Source: Arcobacter sp. FWKO B (GTDB lineage: Bacteria > Campylobacterota > Campylobacteria > Campylobacterales > Arcobacteraceae). Taken from it: 64,000 nt of DNA. Positions 36,357 to 45,806 of this stretch are shown in pieces (the first letter of the stretch is position 1; each line of letters begins with the position of its first letter). The notes under the pieces are model-generated. The model ran no database searches. It was given only the letters and a program-made list of their open reading frames with translations, and was not told where the DNA came from. Location: positions 1,922,001-1,986,000 of the forward strand of contig NZ_CP041403.1 in the NCBI RefSeq assembly GCF_014844135.1, written 5' to 3'. The translations under genes and the position numbers were made by a program.

Positions 36357-36983
36357 ATGACTTATAGATTAGATATGTTTTGCAAAAATAGAATAAAACC
36401 AACATTATTAAGAGATCAAAAAACTGAAGCATTATTAGTTTTTATTCGTACCACATTAGAGCAGTTTTTTGCACAAATGGAACTAAAGGGACCTTTATTT
36501 GATATAGGTAAAAAAGAAGATAGTGAGTATATATATTCAAGTTTAAAAAAACTTCTAGAAAATCTCCAAGAGTGTGTAATAAATTCATCTTATCTAAGAA
36601 GCTTGATAGCAAATGCTCAAAAAAATAAATCTTTAATGATGGTTGCAAAAAAAGAAGAACCATTGATGGTTTACTATGATACAATAGTCAGAGCTATTGA
36701 GACAAAACTCACAAATGGAACACCATGGATACCAGAACTTATGGTAATAGCTCTTCTTAGTGAGTGGATTTTAGAAGAAGAAAAATCTACTATTTTATAT
36801 CCATTTTTAGCTGATTTGAATTACATTGAATTAATAGATAAATATGATATGGTCAAATACAATATAGATGATGATAAAAAAGAAGTAATTATGAATATGT
36901 ATAAAACATCATCATATCTTATAGAAAAGCTAAAAAATGCCAAATACAAAGTTAATATTAAAAGAAGTAAAAAGAAAAATTAG
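36357..36983 (+). CDS. Unrecognised ~210-aa family linked to taxis genes (copy 2)
   Basis: The 208-residue protein is a paralogue of that at 12756. It shares the N-terminal block ('RIKPTLLRDQKTEALL', 'FIRTTLEQFF'), the central 'WIPELMVIALLSEWILEE' and the basic tail 'RSKKKN'. The N-terminal block is almost unchanged between copies while the middle has diverged, so it is probably the functional face. I recognise no known domain. The gene follows the degenerate kinase by 12 bp and closes the taxis gene series that begins at 31542. AGGAG lies nine bases before the ATG. A role as an accessory protein of the receptor array is inference from context. Confidence 0.85.
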   Translation: MTYRLDMFCKNRIKPTLLRDQKTEALLVFIRTTLEQFFAQMELKGPLFDIGKKEDSEYIYSSLKKLLENLQECVINSSYLRSLIANAQKNKSLMMVAKKEEPLMVYYDTIVRAIETKLTNGTPWIPELMVIALLSEWILEEEKSTILYPFLADLNYIELIDKYDMVKYNIDDDKKEVIMNMYKTSSYLIEKLKNAKYKVNIKRSKKKN

Positions 36984-37067
36984 TTTTATACAAATCTCAA
37001 TTCAAACTGCATACAAGTTACACAATAGTATAATACAAAGATAAACATATAAAATAAGGTCTGGATA

Positions 37068-37430
37068 TTGAAAGTTAGAGTTTATTACGAAGACACAGAT
37101 TGTGGTGGTATAGTATATCATTCCAAATATTTAAATTTTTGTGAAAGAGCAAGAAGTGAAATGTTTTTTCAAAAAGGTTTATCACCACACGATGAAAATG
37201 AGTTTTTTGTTGTTAGAAAAATGGACTGTGATTTTATTAAATCAGCAAAATTTGGAGATGTTTTGGATATAAATACTGAAGTTTTGGAGATAAAAAAAGC
37301 AAGTTTGACTATAAAACAAACTATTTTTAGAGATGATGAATATCTTTTTAGTGCTATTGTGTTACTTGTTTTTTTAAAAAATCAAAAACCATCAAAAATA
37401 CCACAAAGTTGTCTTGAGATATTTGCATAA
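37068..37430 (+). CDS. ybgC: YbgC-type acyl-CoA thioesterase
   Basis: The 120-residue hotdog-fold enzyme has the family opening 'VRVYYEDTDCGGIVYHSKYLNF', including the catalytic Asp. YbgC hydrolyses short-chain or other acyl-CoA thioesters and is often linked to the Tol-Pal envelope system, although no tol genes are nearby. The start is a TTG at 37068, preceded by AAGG; no ATG is available in frame. Its stop overlaps the next ATG by one base. Confidence 0.85.
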   Translation: MKVRVYYEDTDCGGIVYHSKYLNFCERARSEMFFQKGLSPHDENEFFVVRKMDCDFIKSAKFGDVLDINTEVLEIKKASLTIKQTIFRDDEYLFSAIVLLVFLKNQKPSKIPQSCLEIFA

Positions 37431-38626
37431 TGAAAAGTTATATTCAACTATTTAAAAATTTTCCAATTATAAAAAAACTTTCAACAGTTCAGTTGATTGC
37501 ATATTTTGGTACTTGGTTTTCCAATGTAGCTATATATACACTTCTTATCAAACTAGGTGCTAGTCCATTTATGATATCTTTGGTTGTTGCAATGCATTTT
37601 ATACCAACTATTATACAAGCACCTTTTAGTGGAGTGATAGTAGATAAACTAAATCCAAAAAAACTTATGGCAACTTTGTTAATTGTAGAGATGTGTATGA
37701 CGCTTTTATTTTTGACAGTTACATCATTAGAACATATTTGGTATCTAGTCTTTTTTATATTTATTAGGATGAGTGCATCTAGTGTATTTTTTGCTGCACT
37801 TATGACACTTTTACCAAAACTAATAAGTGGCAAAAATCTCCAAAAAGCAAATGAAGTACATTCAATTATTTGGTCATTAACATTTACTGCTGGTATGGCT
37901 GTTGGTGGTGTTATAGTTCATTTTGTTGGTATATATACAGCTTTTGTTATAGATGCTATGTTGTTTTTGATAGCTTTTTTCATTTTCATAAAAATTGAGT
38001 TTGAAGTTGAAATCAAAAAAGAAAAAGAAAAACTATATAAAATGTTTAAAGATGGACTAGTTTATATCAAAAACAATAAAGACATATTACACCTTATGTT
38101 GCTTCACAGTATAGTTGGTGTAACCGTTTTTGATACATTGGTTACCTTATTGGCAGATTATTACTACAAATATATCATATCAATACCACTTGCTATAGGG
38201 CTTACCAATGCATCTAGAGCACTTGCTTTGATGATAGGACCACTATTTTTGAGTAATTGGATTAACCATCAGCGACTTTTGTACCTTTTGATATTTCAAG
38301 GTATTTGTATAATATTTTGGGGCATGATACAAAAAGATTTTTATGTAGGTTTATTTGGGATGTTTTTAATAGGACTTAGTACAACAACTATTTGGTCTTA
38401 TACCTATGCACTTTTGCAAGAGAGTATTGACAAAAAATATTTAGGACGAATTATTGCTTATAATGATATGATGTTTATGATAGTAACAGTTATTACAACA
38501 TTTTTTATAGGGATATCTGTTTCGTATATTGGTTTAGATATTATTAGTTATATTTTAGGAAGTATGTTTTTATTAAGTGCTATTTATTATAAGGGGATTG
38601 TGTGGAAGATATTAATCAAAAAGTAA
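37430..38626 (+). CDS. Major facilitator superfamily transporter
   Basis: The 398-residue protein has about twelve hydrophobic segments, and the MFS loop motif appears as 'GVIVDKLNPKKLM' between segments 2 and 3. The layout (MFS_3 type, like EntS or macrolide exporters) suggests efflux, but the substrate cannot be told. It is translationally coupled to the ybgC gene (TAATG overlap) and overlaps the next small gene by 25 bases. Confidence 0.85.
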   Translation: MKSYIQLFKNFPIIKKLSTVQLIAYFGTWFSNVAIYTLLIKLGASPFMISLVVAMHFIPTIIQAPFSGVIVDKLNPKKLMATLLIVEMCMTLLFLTVTSLEHIWYLVFFIFIRMSASSVFFAALMTLLPKLISGKNLQKANEVHSIIWSLTFTAGMAVGGVIVHFVGIYTAFVIDAMLFLIAFFIFIKIEFEVEIKKEKEKLYKMFKDGLVYIKNNKDILHLMLLHSIVGVTVFDTLVTLLADYYYKYIISIPLAIGLTNASRALALMIGPLFLSNWINHQRLLYLLIFQGICIIFWGMIQKDFYVGLFGMFLIGLSTTTIWSYTYALLQESIDKKYLGRIIAYNDMMFMIVTVITTFFIGISVSYIGLDIISYILGSMFLLSAIYYKGIVWKILIKK

Positions 38627-38829
38627 TGTTACTTGCAATTTTGAAAAAAGAAGAAGATGAGTCTATAAATGATGTATTATTAAAACTTGAAAACTCAAGA
38701 GCTTTTAGTCTAAAAGATGGTAAAAAAATTGTTAAAGAATTAAAAGCTCAAAATCTAATCAAAGATGGTGCTTTGAGTATAGAAGGGATATTAAAAGCTA
38801 AAGAAGCTGAAAACTTTTTCAAGGTTTAA
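38602..38829 (+). CDS. Small conserved-looking protein, unknown function
   Basis: This 75-residue charged protein starts at a GTG at 38602 with AAGGGG five bases upstream, inside the 3' end of the transporter gene. The sequence looks like a small winged-helix or helical domain ('LLKLENSRAFSLKDGKKIV', 'LIKDGALSIEGI'). I do not recognise it. Start site and operon position support translation. Confidence 0.65.
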   Translation: MEDINQKVMLLAILKKEEDESINDVLLKLENSRAFSLKDGKKIVKELKAQNLIKDGALSIEGILKAKEAENFFKV

Positions 38830-38903
38830 TACTCTTTTAATATAATCTTAAAAAATAATTAGATAATATATCTGTGCACTAAGATTATTAGGGGAGTCTT
38901 ATT

Positions 38904-41354
38904 ATTTTTAAATATATTTTTTTAATCACTTGCTTTTTTCTAAGTATTGTATTTGGTAATAGTGATAGAGTATCATTACAACTACAGTGGCTTCATCAGT
39001 TTCAATTTGCTGGTTTTTATATGGCAAAAGAAAAAGGGTTTTATGATGAAGTTGGACTTGATGTAGATATAAAAGAGATGCACCCAGATACTGATTTCAT
39101 AGCTGATGTATTAGATTTAAAATCAACTTATGGCACAGGAAGATCATCTCTTGTAATTGATAGGTTTAATGGTAAGCAAGTGGTTTTACTATCTGCAATA
39201 TTTCAAGAATCACCATCAGTATTACTATCAACAAATTTAGATATCAAACACCCAAAAGATTTGAAAAATAAAAAACTAATGGTAACAAATGATGAGATAG
39301 GCTCTACTTCTATTTTGTCTATGCTTGCAAGTCAAAATGTTGGGCTTGATGATGTGACTATTGTACCGCATACATTTGTACTAGATGATTTAGTGGACAA
39401 TAAAACTGACGCAATGGCTTGTTATCTATCAAATGAGCCGTATACACTAAGTTCTAATGATATACCTTTTAATGTTTTAAATCCAAAGAATTATGGATTT
39501 GATTTTTATGGTGATTTACTTTTTACATCTGAATATGAAGTAAAAAATAATCCTGAGCGTGCTAGGAAGTTTACTTTAGCAAGTTTAAAAGGGTGGGAAT
39601 ATGCATTTGATAATATTGAAGAAACAGCAAAATTTATATATGACAAATATAATACTCAAAACAAATCGTTAGAAGCACTTATTTTTGAGGGAGAAACTCT
39701 TAAAAATCTTGCATATGCAGGAGTAGATAGGGTAGGGATAATAGATATAAAAAAAATTGAAGCAATTGCAAAAATATATGCAATTACTGGCTTAATGAAT
39801 ATGGATATTGATTTACAAAGTTTTATTGACCCACTAAAGGCAACATCACAAACAATAAAAATCGGTATTTTATCACACATATCAAAAGAAAAAATTAGTA
39901 CAAAATTTAATCCACTTATAGGCTATTTATCACAAAATATAGCTGGATATGATTTTGAGCTTGTACATATTGGTTTTGATATGATTGAGGAAGCATTAAA
40001 ATCATCATCTCTTGATTTTCTTATTATCAATCCTTCTATCTATACCAAATTTGAATCAGTTTATGGATTAAGTAAAATAGCTACTTTGCAAAATAAAATA
40101 GATTCATATGAAGTGTCAGAATTAGGAAGTGTTATATTTTCAACCAATAAATCAATACAAAGTCTTAAAGATATAAAAAATAAGAAAATAGTATCAGTTA
40201 ATCAAAAATCTTTTGGTGGATATTTAATAGCTAAATACGAACTTTTTTTAAGAGGTATTAATATAGAAAAAGAAAATATGATTTTTTTAGATACTCATGA
40301 AAGCGTTATTGAGAGTATTTTAAAAGGTGAAGCTGATGTTGGTATTATAAGAACTGGGATTTTAGAAGAATACTCAAAAACACATAAAAAGGTGTTTGAT
40401 AATATTAAAATTATAAATAAAACAACTTATAAAAATTTCCCATATATGGTAAGTACAGGACTCTATCCAGAATGGTCTTTTGTAAAACTAAATCATACTC
40501 CAAAAGGGCTTGCTAAAAAATTATTATCAAATCTTTTGGCATATAATAGTGATAGTAAAATTTCTTGGATATCTCCTGTGGATGATTCAAAAATACATGA
40601 GATACATAAGACTTTAAAAATTAAGCCTTATGATTTGGATTCTTTTAGTATAGTTGATGTGTGGCAAAAATATCAGTATGGTTTTATGGTACTTTTTATA
40701 AGTATATTTGTAGTTTTATATTTGGTTTTAAAGTTATATATTGCAAATAAAAAGTTACAAGTTCAAAATAAAGAGATAGAACATTTTAATATTGAACTTG
40801 ATAGAAAAGTCAAACAAAGAACCCAAGAACTATCTCATGCTAATGAAAAGTTACAAACACTTGTAAGTAAAGACTACCTCACTGGAGTAAGCAGTAGAAT
40901 GTTTTTTTATGAGCAATCACAAAAAGAGTTTGAATTTGCAAGAAGAAATAAGATGCCACTTTCTGTTATCCTTTTTGATATAGATAAGTTTAAGGTTGTT
41001 AATGATACTTATGGGCATGATGTTGGTGATATTATATTAAAAAAATTTACTGCTAAAATCCAAGAAAATTTAAGACAAAGTGATTTGTTTGGAAGATTAG
41101 GTGGTGAAGAATTTTGTATATGTGTTAAAAATACTGATATAAATGGTACAGTTACTTTAGCAAATAAATTAAGAATTATCATAGAAAGAAGTAGTTGTGA
41201 TGTAGAAATTCATACTATAAATATCACTACAAGTATTGGTGTAGCTCAGGCTAATGAAAGTGATACAAATATTGATGATGTTATAAAAAGAGCTGATATA
41301 GCTTTATATCAAGCTAAAAATAAAGGGAGAAATCAAGTAGTCTTAGCTACTTGA
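38904..41354 (+). CDS. Periplasmic-binding-protein/GGDEF sensor (NMT1 and PhnD-like domains)
   Basis: The frame is open back to a stop at 38889 and encodes a clear signal peptide ('FKYIFLITCFFLSIVFG') that is lost if the first ATG (39021) is used. No ATG, GTG or TTG exists in that stretch. AGGGGAG (38890-38896) stands seven bases before ATT at 38904, so an ATT start is the best reading (816 residues). The mature protein has an NMT1/ThiY-like binding domain ('QWLHQFQFAGFYMAKEKGFY'), a second PhnD-like binding domain (~325-580), one membrane segment (~595-615), a coiled coil and a GGDEF domain with intact GGEEF. It is likely a periplasmic small-molecule sensor that makes c-di-GMP. Its 3' end overlaps the convergent RND gene by 12 bases. 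Confidence 0.85.
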   Translation: MFKYIFLITCFFLSIVFGNSDRVSLQLQWLHQFQFAGFYMAKEKGFYDEVGLDVDIKEMHPDTDFIADVLDLKSTYGTGRSSLVIDRFNGKQVVLLSAIFQESPSVLLSTNLDIKHPKDLKNKKLMVTNDEIGSTSILSMLASQNVGLDDVTIVPHTFVLDDLVDNKTDAMACYLSNEPYTLSSNDIPFNVLNPKNYGFDFYGDLLFTSEYEVKNNPERARKFTLASLKGWEYAFDNIEETAKFIYDKYNTQNKSLEALIFEGETLKNLAYAGVDRVGIIDIKKIEAIAKIYAITGLMNMDIDLQSFIDPLKATSQTIKIGILSHISKEKISTKFNPLIGYLSQNIAGYDFELVHIGFDMIEEALKSSSLDFLIINPSIYTKFESVYGLSKIATLQNKIDSYEVSELGSVIFSTNKSIQSLKDIKNKKIVSVNQKSFGGYLIAKYELFLRGINIEKENMIFLDTHESVIESILKGEADVGIIRTGILEEYSKTHKKVFDNIKIINKTTYKNFPYMVSTGLYPEWSFVKLNHTPKGLAKKLLSNLLAYNSDSKISWISPVDDSKIHEIHKTLKIKPYDLDSFSIVDVWQKYQYGFMVLFISIFVVLYLVLKLYIANKKLQVQNKEIEHFNIELDRKVKQRTQELSHANEKLQTLVSKDYLTGVSSRMFFYEQSQKEFEFARRNKMPLSVILFDIDKFKVVNDTYGHDVGDIILKKFTAKIQENLRQSDLFGRLGGEEFCICVKNTDINGTVTLANKLRIIIERSSCDVEIHTINITTSIGVAQANESDTNIDDVIKRADIALYQAKNKGRNQVVLAT

Positions 41355-44300
41355 TGTTTCTTTGTATTTCAATCTTTTTAAAAAAGTATAAAGTACAGGT
41401 AAATATAGTAAATTGATGATAGTTCCCCAAGCAAGTCCAAATCCTAAAGCTATAGCAATAGGTTGAAATATAGCAGCTTGTCCAGTAGGAAAAAACATCA
41501 ATGCAAGCATACCTACAATAGTAGTTACAGTTGTAAGAATAATTGGACGGAATCTTTTTGTAGCTTGTACAAAAACTTCTTCAATGTGTTTTGCTTTTTG
41601 TAAAAAAGTCATCATAATAATACCATCGTTTATTACAACTCCAGCAAGTCCAAGTCCACCTATAAGTGAAGGCATACTTAGATTTAAGCCAAGTATTTGG
41701 TGACCTACTAATACACCAAGAAATGAAAAAGGTATTACGCTCATTAGTATAAAAGTATCTCTAAAAGAATTAAACAAATAAAGTAAAGAGAGCATAATAA
41801 GCAAAATTGCCAAACCTGAAGCTACAAGCATATCTGTTTTAAGAGTTTGCTTTCTCTCTTCTTCCCCTTTTAAAGAGATTTTTATTCCAGTTTTTGATAA
41901 GTCTGATATGGTTGGTTCTAGCAGTTTTAGTGCCTCGCTTGCTGTTACAACTTTTGGGTCTACATTTGCATATACAAAATAGTTTGTTATACCATTGTCT
42001 TTTGCAACTCTTTCAAATGATTTTACTACTTCAAAATCTGCAATCTCATTAAGTCTTACAACTGATTCATCTTTTAGTGTAATAGGAAGATTTTGGAAAC
42101 TATATATATCATCTTTTAGTTCACTTTTGATTTTGATATCAAGCATTCCATTTTCATCAAAAGCTACCCCTTTTTTCTTTAATAAATATAAATTTGATAG
42201 ATAGTTTCCTAAATACACTTCATCAACTCCTAGTTTTGCACCATATTGATTTACTTTTAGTTTTATTTCATCTATTCCAAAGCTGATAGAGTTATATATA
42301 GTATGTACACCATTTATCTTTTTTAGCTCATTTTCAAAAATCTCAATAGCATTTATGATTTTTTGTTTATCATTACTTGTAATGGCTAATGCAATATCAG
42401 TTTTTATAGGACCAACTTTTCTTTGCACAACACTCAAATCTTCTAAGCCATATTTTTCTTTATATCCCCTTTTTTCTAAATAAGTATCTACTTGTTTTGC
42501 GATTTGCATTGACTTTTTATCTCTTGGACGATCATCTGGATTATAGTATAAGCTTAAATAAGGTGTTATGAATTTATCTACAAAATTATCAGCTTTTAGT
42601 TTTTCTAGCTCGATTGTAATAGAGCCCACATAAGGGAGGTTTTCACTATTGCCTGCTGAATCTTGTCTGCTTCCAGCTTTTGAATCTATACTTTTTATAA
42701 AAAAATCTTCTTTTTTAGATAGTAAGTCTTTTTCAATTTGTTGAATTATTGCAAAAGTCTCTTCCAAAGTTTTATTATTAGGTGCTTTTATAGCAATTCT
42801 TACATCACTGGCATCAAACTGTGGAAACATTTGAAATCTTGACTCTTTTATAGCATATACTATCAAAAATGGAACAAGAACAAAAAAAGCAATCAAAAAG
42901 CTTTTTTTATAGTGCATACTAAAATGTATAGCTTTTGCATAAATTGCATTTGCTTTCTCCCAGGAAAGAGTTTTTGTCTCTTTTTTTAGTGTATGTGAGG
43001 CGTGTATAGGTAAAAATACAAAAGCTTCAATCAATGATGCTAAGACAAGAGCTGATATAGCTATAGGGATAAGCTTCATTACTTCACCAAGTGTACCACT
43101 TATCAATAATACTGGAATAAAAGAAAATACAGTTGTAAGTGAAGCTATTGTTACTGGCTTTGCCATCTCTTTTGCACCTACTATGGCTGCTTCTTTTGGA
43201 TTCATCCCTTTTTCTATGTGTTGTTGTATATTTTCACTCACAACAATAGCATCATCAACAACTATACCAAGGGCAATCAATATCCCCACAAGTGATATCA
43301 TATTTATAGAGTAACCAAATATATACATATAAAATGCTGCAATAACAAATGATGTTGGTATCCCAATAGCTATAATAAAGGCCATTCTCGTATTGATAAG
43401 TACAGCAACTAATACAGTGATTAAAATTATTCCAAGAATAATATTTGATATAACAATATCTAGCCTCTCCTTGATTCTATCAGAGTCATCTTTATTGATA
43501 AAAATATCATAATCATTTTGTAAGTCATTTTCTTGATTTGTTAGTTTTGTTATTTCTTCAGCTATTTTTATAGCATTTGCAGTTGCCAGCTGAGAAATTG
43601 CAAGTGATATAGAATTTTTTCCATTTAGTGAATAAAGGGTTGAACTATCTTCATATTTTTTAGAAATTGTTGCAAAATCTTTTAAATATACACTATTATT
43701 ACCTATTTTGATAATACTATTTTCAAACTCTTGTATTGGCTTGTTTGCATTATTTGTTGAAATGTAAAAATGTTGTTTAGAGTCTTCAATTTTTCCGACA
43801 GGGAATATATAAGAGATATTAGAAATTGCATTAAAAATATCATTTTTATTGAGTCCAAGGGCTGAAATCTTTTGCTCATTTAAGACTATTTCATAAAACA
43901 AATCACTATCACCATATATATTGACTTCTGATATCCCTTCTATAACAGAAACTTTGCTTTTTAGTTCATCAGCAATTGGTTTTAAGTCATCTAGAGATAA
44001 TTTGTTGCTTGTTAATACAAGTTCTACCAAGTCCCTTTTTCTCTCTAAAACATTTACTGTTGGAGTATTCATATCACTAGGAAGATTTTGTTTTGTAGTA
44101 TCAACGCTATCTTTAATTTTACTTGCAAGGTTGTATCTGTTCTGCCCTTTTTGAAGCTCTAATACTATGGTAAATCTATTTGGGCTAATGATCGTAGTCA
44201 TTGTATCAATACCATCGATATTTTTTAATTCATCTTCAATCTTAGTAACCACCATTTTATCCAGAATATCTATAGAAGCACCACTATATCCACCATTAAT

Positions 44301-44444
44301 AGATATCATATCAAGATCAAAGCTTGGGAAAATTTCTTTTGGCATCTTTATATATGAGTAAACACCAAGTGCAAAAATTAGGACAAACAAAGTATAGTTC
44401 ATCCTTGCATTATCTGTAAAAAATCTTAAAAATCGTTCAAACAT
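41343..44444 (-). CDS. RND-family efflux permease
   Basis: The 1033-residue protein has the twelve membrane segments and two large periplasmic loops of AcrB/CzcA-type pumps. The N-terminal region shows 'MPKEIFPSFDLD', and segment 4 reads 'GILIALGIVVDDAIVVSENI', with the aspartates used for proton relay. It belongs to the hydrophobe/amphiphile or the uncharacterised YegN-like group. No membrane-fusion or outer-membrane channel gene lies next to it; upstream is a CitE-like lyase. The partner subunits would have to come from elsewhere. The ribosome-binding site is weak (AGGAT, spacing long). Confidence 0.9.
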   Translation of the reverse strand: MFERFLRFFTDNARMNYTLFVLIFALGVYSYIKMPKEIFPSFDLDMISINGGYSGASIDILDKMVVTKIEDELKNIDGIDTMTTIISPNRFTIVLELQKGQNRYNLASKIKDSVDTTKQNLPSDMNTPTVNVLERKRDLVELVLTSNKLSLDDLKPIADELKSKVSVIEGISEVNIYGDSDLFYEIVLNEQKISALGLNKNDIFNAISNISYIFPVGKIEDSKQHFYISTNNANKPIQEFENSIIKIGNNSVYLKDFATISKKYEDSSTLYSLNGKNSISLAISQLATANAIKIAEEITKLTNQENDLQNDYDIFINKDDSDRIKERLDIVISNIILGIILITVLVAVLINTRMAFIIAIGIPTSFVIAAFYMYIFGYSINMISLVGILIALGIVVDDAIVVSENIQQHIEKGMNPKEAAIVGAKEMAKPVTIASLTTVFSFIPVLLISGTLGEVMKLIPIAISALVLASLIEAFVFLPIHASHTLKKETKTLSWEKANAIYAKAIHFSMHYKKSFLIAFFVLVPFLIVYAIKESRFQMFPQFDASDVRIAIKAPNNKTLEETFAIIQQIEKDLLSKKEDFFIKSIDSKAGSRQDSAGNSENLPYVGSITIELEKLKADNFVDKFITPYLSLYYNPDDRPRDKKSMQIAKQVDTYLEKRGYKEKYGLEDLSVVQRKVGPIKTDIALAITSNDKQKIINAIEIFENELKKINGVHTIYNSISFGIDEIKLKVNQYGAKLGVDEVYLGNYLSNLYLLKKKGVAFDENGMLDIKIKSELKDDIYSFQNLPITLKDESVVRLNEIADFEVVKSFERVAKDNGITNYFVYANVDPKVVTASEALKLLEPTISDLSKTGIKISLKGEEERKQTLKTDMLVASGLAILLIMLSLLYLFNSFRDTFILMSVIPFSFLGVLVGHQILGLNLSMPSLIGGLGLAGVVINDGIIMMTFLQKAKHIEEVFVQATKRFRPIILTTVTTIVGMLALMFFPTGQAAIFQPIAIALGFGLAWGTIINLLYLPVLYTFLKRLKYKETSSS

Positions 44445-44541
44445 ATGTATCGTATCCTATTTTTTGTGTGTATTATACACTCTAAAAGTAAATCAAAAAT
44501 TAACAGCAAAAGTTAATAAAATCAGTTGAGAAAGCAGTGGT

Positions 44542-44574
44542 TTATTGGTTGTGAAATTATTTCACAACCAATAA
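44542..44574 (-). terminator. 15-bp perfect hairpin with the stop codon in its loop
   Basis: Arms 44542-44556 and 44560-44574 pair perfectly. The 3-base loop is exactly the TAA stop of the CitE-like gene. No U-run follows on the minus strand, so it may protect the RNA 3' end rather than terminate. Confidence 0.5.
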
Positions 44575-45369
44575 AGCGTGTTTATAAATAGGTTCATCGA
44601 TAAATCCATATCGTTCATCAACAAATCCTGTACAACCCTCTTTTTTCTTAGCTTCAAAAACTTCTATAATATATTTTGCTCTTTCTATTTCTTTTGAATT
44701 TGGGGCAAAAGTTCTATTTACAATATCAACTTGGTCAGGACTTATACAGCTTTTAGCACTAAAGCCCATTTTTTTCTCTTTTGCACACCAATCTTCAAAT
44801 TCATTGAGATTTCTATAGTCCTGATAGGTAAAAGATACTGGATAAAAACCATTTGACTTGCTATCAATTAAGAATTTACTAAGAATATATTCTATAGTTG
44901 GATTTCCAAGAGTAAGTATTGATTGTGGTAGTGTTAAAGACTCTAATAAATCCAAAATACCAAGATAAAGTGTAGTAACTCTTGGGTCAAGTTTAAATTC
45001 TGCTATTGAGTTAAAAGCTTCTTTTGTTTCTATTGATAAATGCACTTGAATATCTTCATCTATCAAAGATAACGCCCTTTGTACATCTTCTTTTGTTCTT
45101 ATTTTTGCAACTCTAATAGCATATGGCTTTACTTCATTTAGAAGTTTTATGTCATCTTCACCACAGCTATCAAGGGAGTTTACTCTAACAACTATTTTTG
45201 GTCTATCACATTTTAAAGTTTTTAATTTTTCATAAACAATTTTTCTAGCTTTTTCCTTGTCAAACATACCATCTTCAAGATTTACCATAGCTATATCACA
45301 TTTAAGTTCAGGTATTTTGTTTAGATGTTTTTCATTGTCTCCAGCAACCATAAGAACACTTTTTATCAT
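44557..45369 (-). CDS. CitE-like lyase (HpcH/HpaI aldolase family)
   Basis: The 270-residue TIM-barrel protein resembles citrate lyase beta subunit and malyl-CoA lyase types. It has 'MVNLEDG' (metal-binding acidic loop), 'IVVRVNS' (conserved Arg), 'HLSIETKEA' (catalytic Glu) and 'SAKSCISPDQV'. These enzymes cleave or form acyl-CoA bonds. No citC, citD or citF is nearby, so it is a stand-alone CitE-like protein of unknown substrate. It overlaps the upstream cytochrome gene by four bases (ATGA). Its stop codon lies in a strong hairpin. Confidence 0.85.
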   Translation of the reverse strand: MIKSVLMVAGDNEKHLNKIPELKCDIAMVNLEDGMFDKEKARKIVYEKLKTLKCDRPKIVVRVNSLDSCGEDDIKLLNEVKPYAIRVAKIRTKEDVQRALSLIDEDIQVHLSIETKEAFNSIAEFKLDPRVTTLYLGILDLLESLTLPQSILTLGNPTIEYILSKFLIDSKSNGFYPVSFTYQDYRNLNEFEDWCAKEKKMGFSAKSCISPDQVDIVNRTFAPNSKEIERAKYIIEVFEAKKKEGCTGFVDERYGFIDEPIYKHALLVVK

Positions 45370-45728
45370 TTGTTATCCTTGTTTGAAATATAGTAGTGAA
45401 TGGATTCTATTTCTTCATCTGTCAAAAAATATGTTGGCATCACTAATGATTCACTTCTTTTTACATTTAGAACATTTTTAAAGTCATTTAAAGAGATTTT
45501 CGTAATATCTGGTGCAATAATAGTTTTTGTAATCAGTTTATCATCTTTTCTATCTTTATAAGATGCTATTATTTCCCCTCTACCATTTTTACCATGGCAT
45601 TTTATACACCCAATTCCCCTCGGATTTTCATATAGCATTTGTCCATACTCATACTTAGTGATAAATGAGCTATCCTCTGTTAATGCAAACATATAAACTG
45701 CTAAAAAAGGGATAACTAAAAATTTCAC
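45366..45728 (-). CDS. Small monoheme cytochrome c
   Basis: The 120-residue protein has a signal peptide and one heme site CIKCH, with a possible distal Met in 'LVMPTYFLTDEEI'. This is typical of class I cytochromes that carry electrons in the periplasm. I prefer the GTG at 45728 (AAAGG eight to nine bases upstream), which gives a 'KFLVIPFLAVYMFAL' signal; a TTG three codons earlier is possible. It overlaps the CitE-like gene by four bases, so the two are co-translated, an unusual pairing. Confidence 0.85.
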   Translation of the reverse strand: MKFLVIPFLAVYMFALTEDSSFITKYEYGQMLYENPRGIGCIKCHGKNGRGEIIASYKDRKDDKLITKTIIAPDITKISLNDFKNVLNVKRSESLVMPTYFLTDEEIESIHYYISNKDNK

Positions 45729-45806
45729 TCTATACAACCTTTATAACCTTAATGTAAATGAATCTATGCTATTATATCAAGATAACAATTAAAGGATTAT
45801 TGAAAA

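Noticed and set aside
41343-41354. Overlap of the GGDEF sensor and RND gene ends as a possible frameshift
   Set aside because: Both proteins end normally; a 12-base convergent overlap is common in compact genomes.
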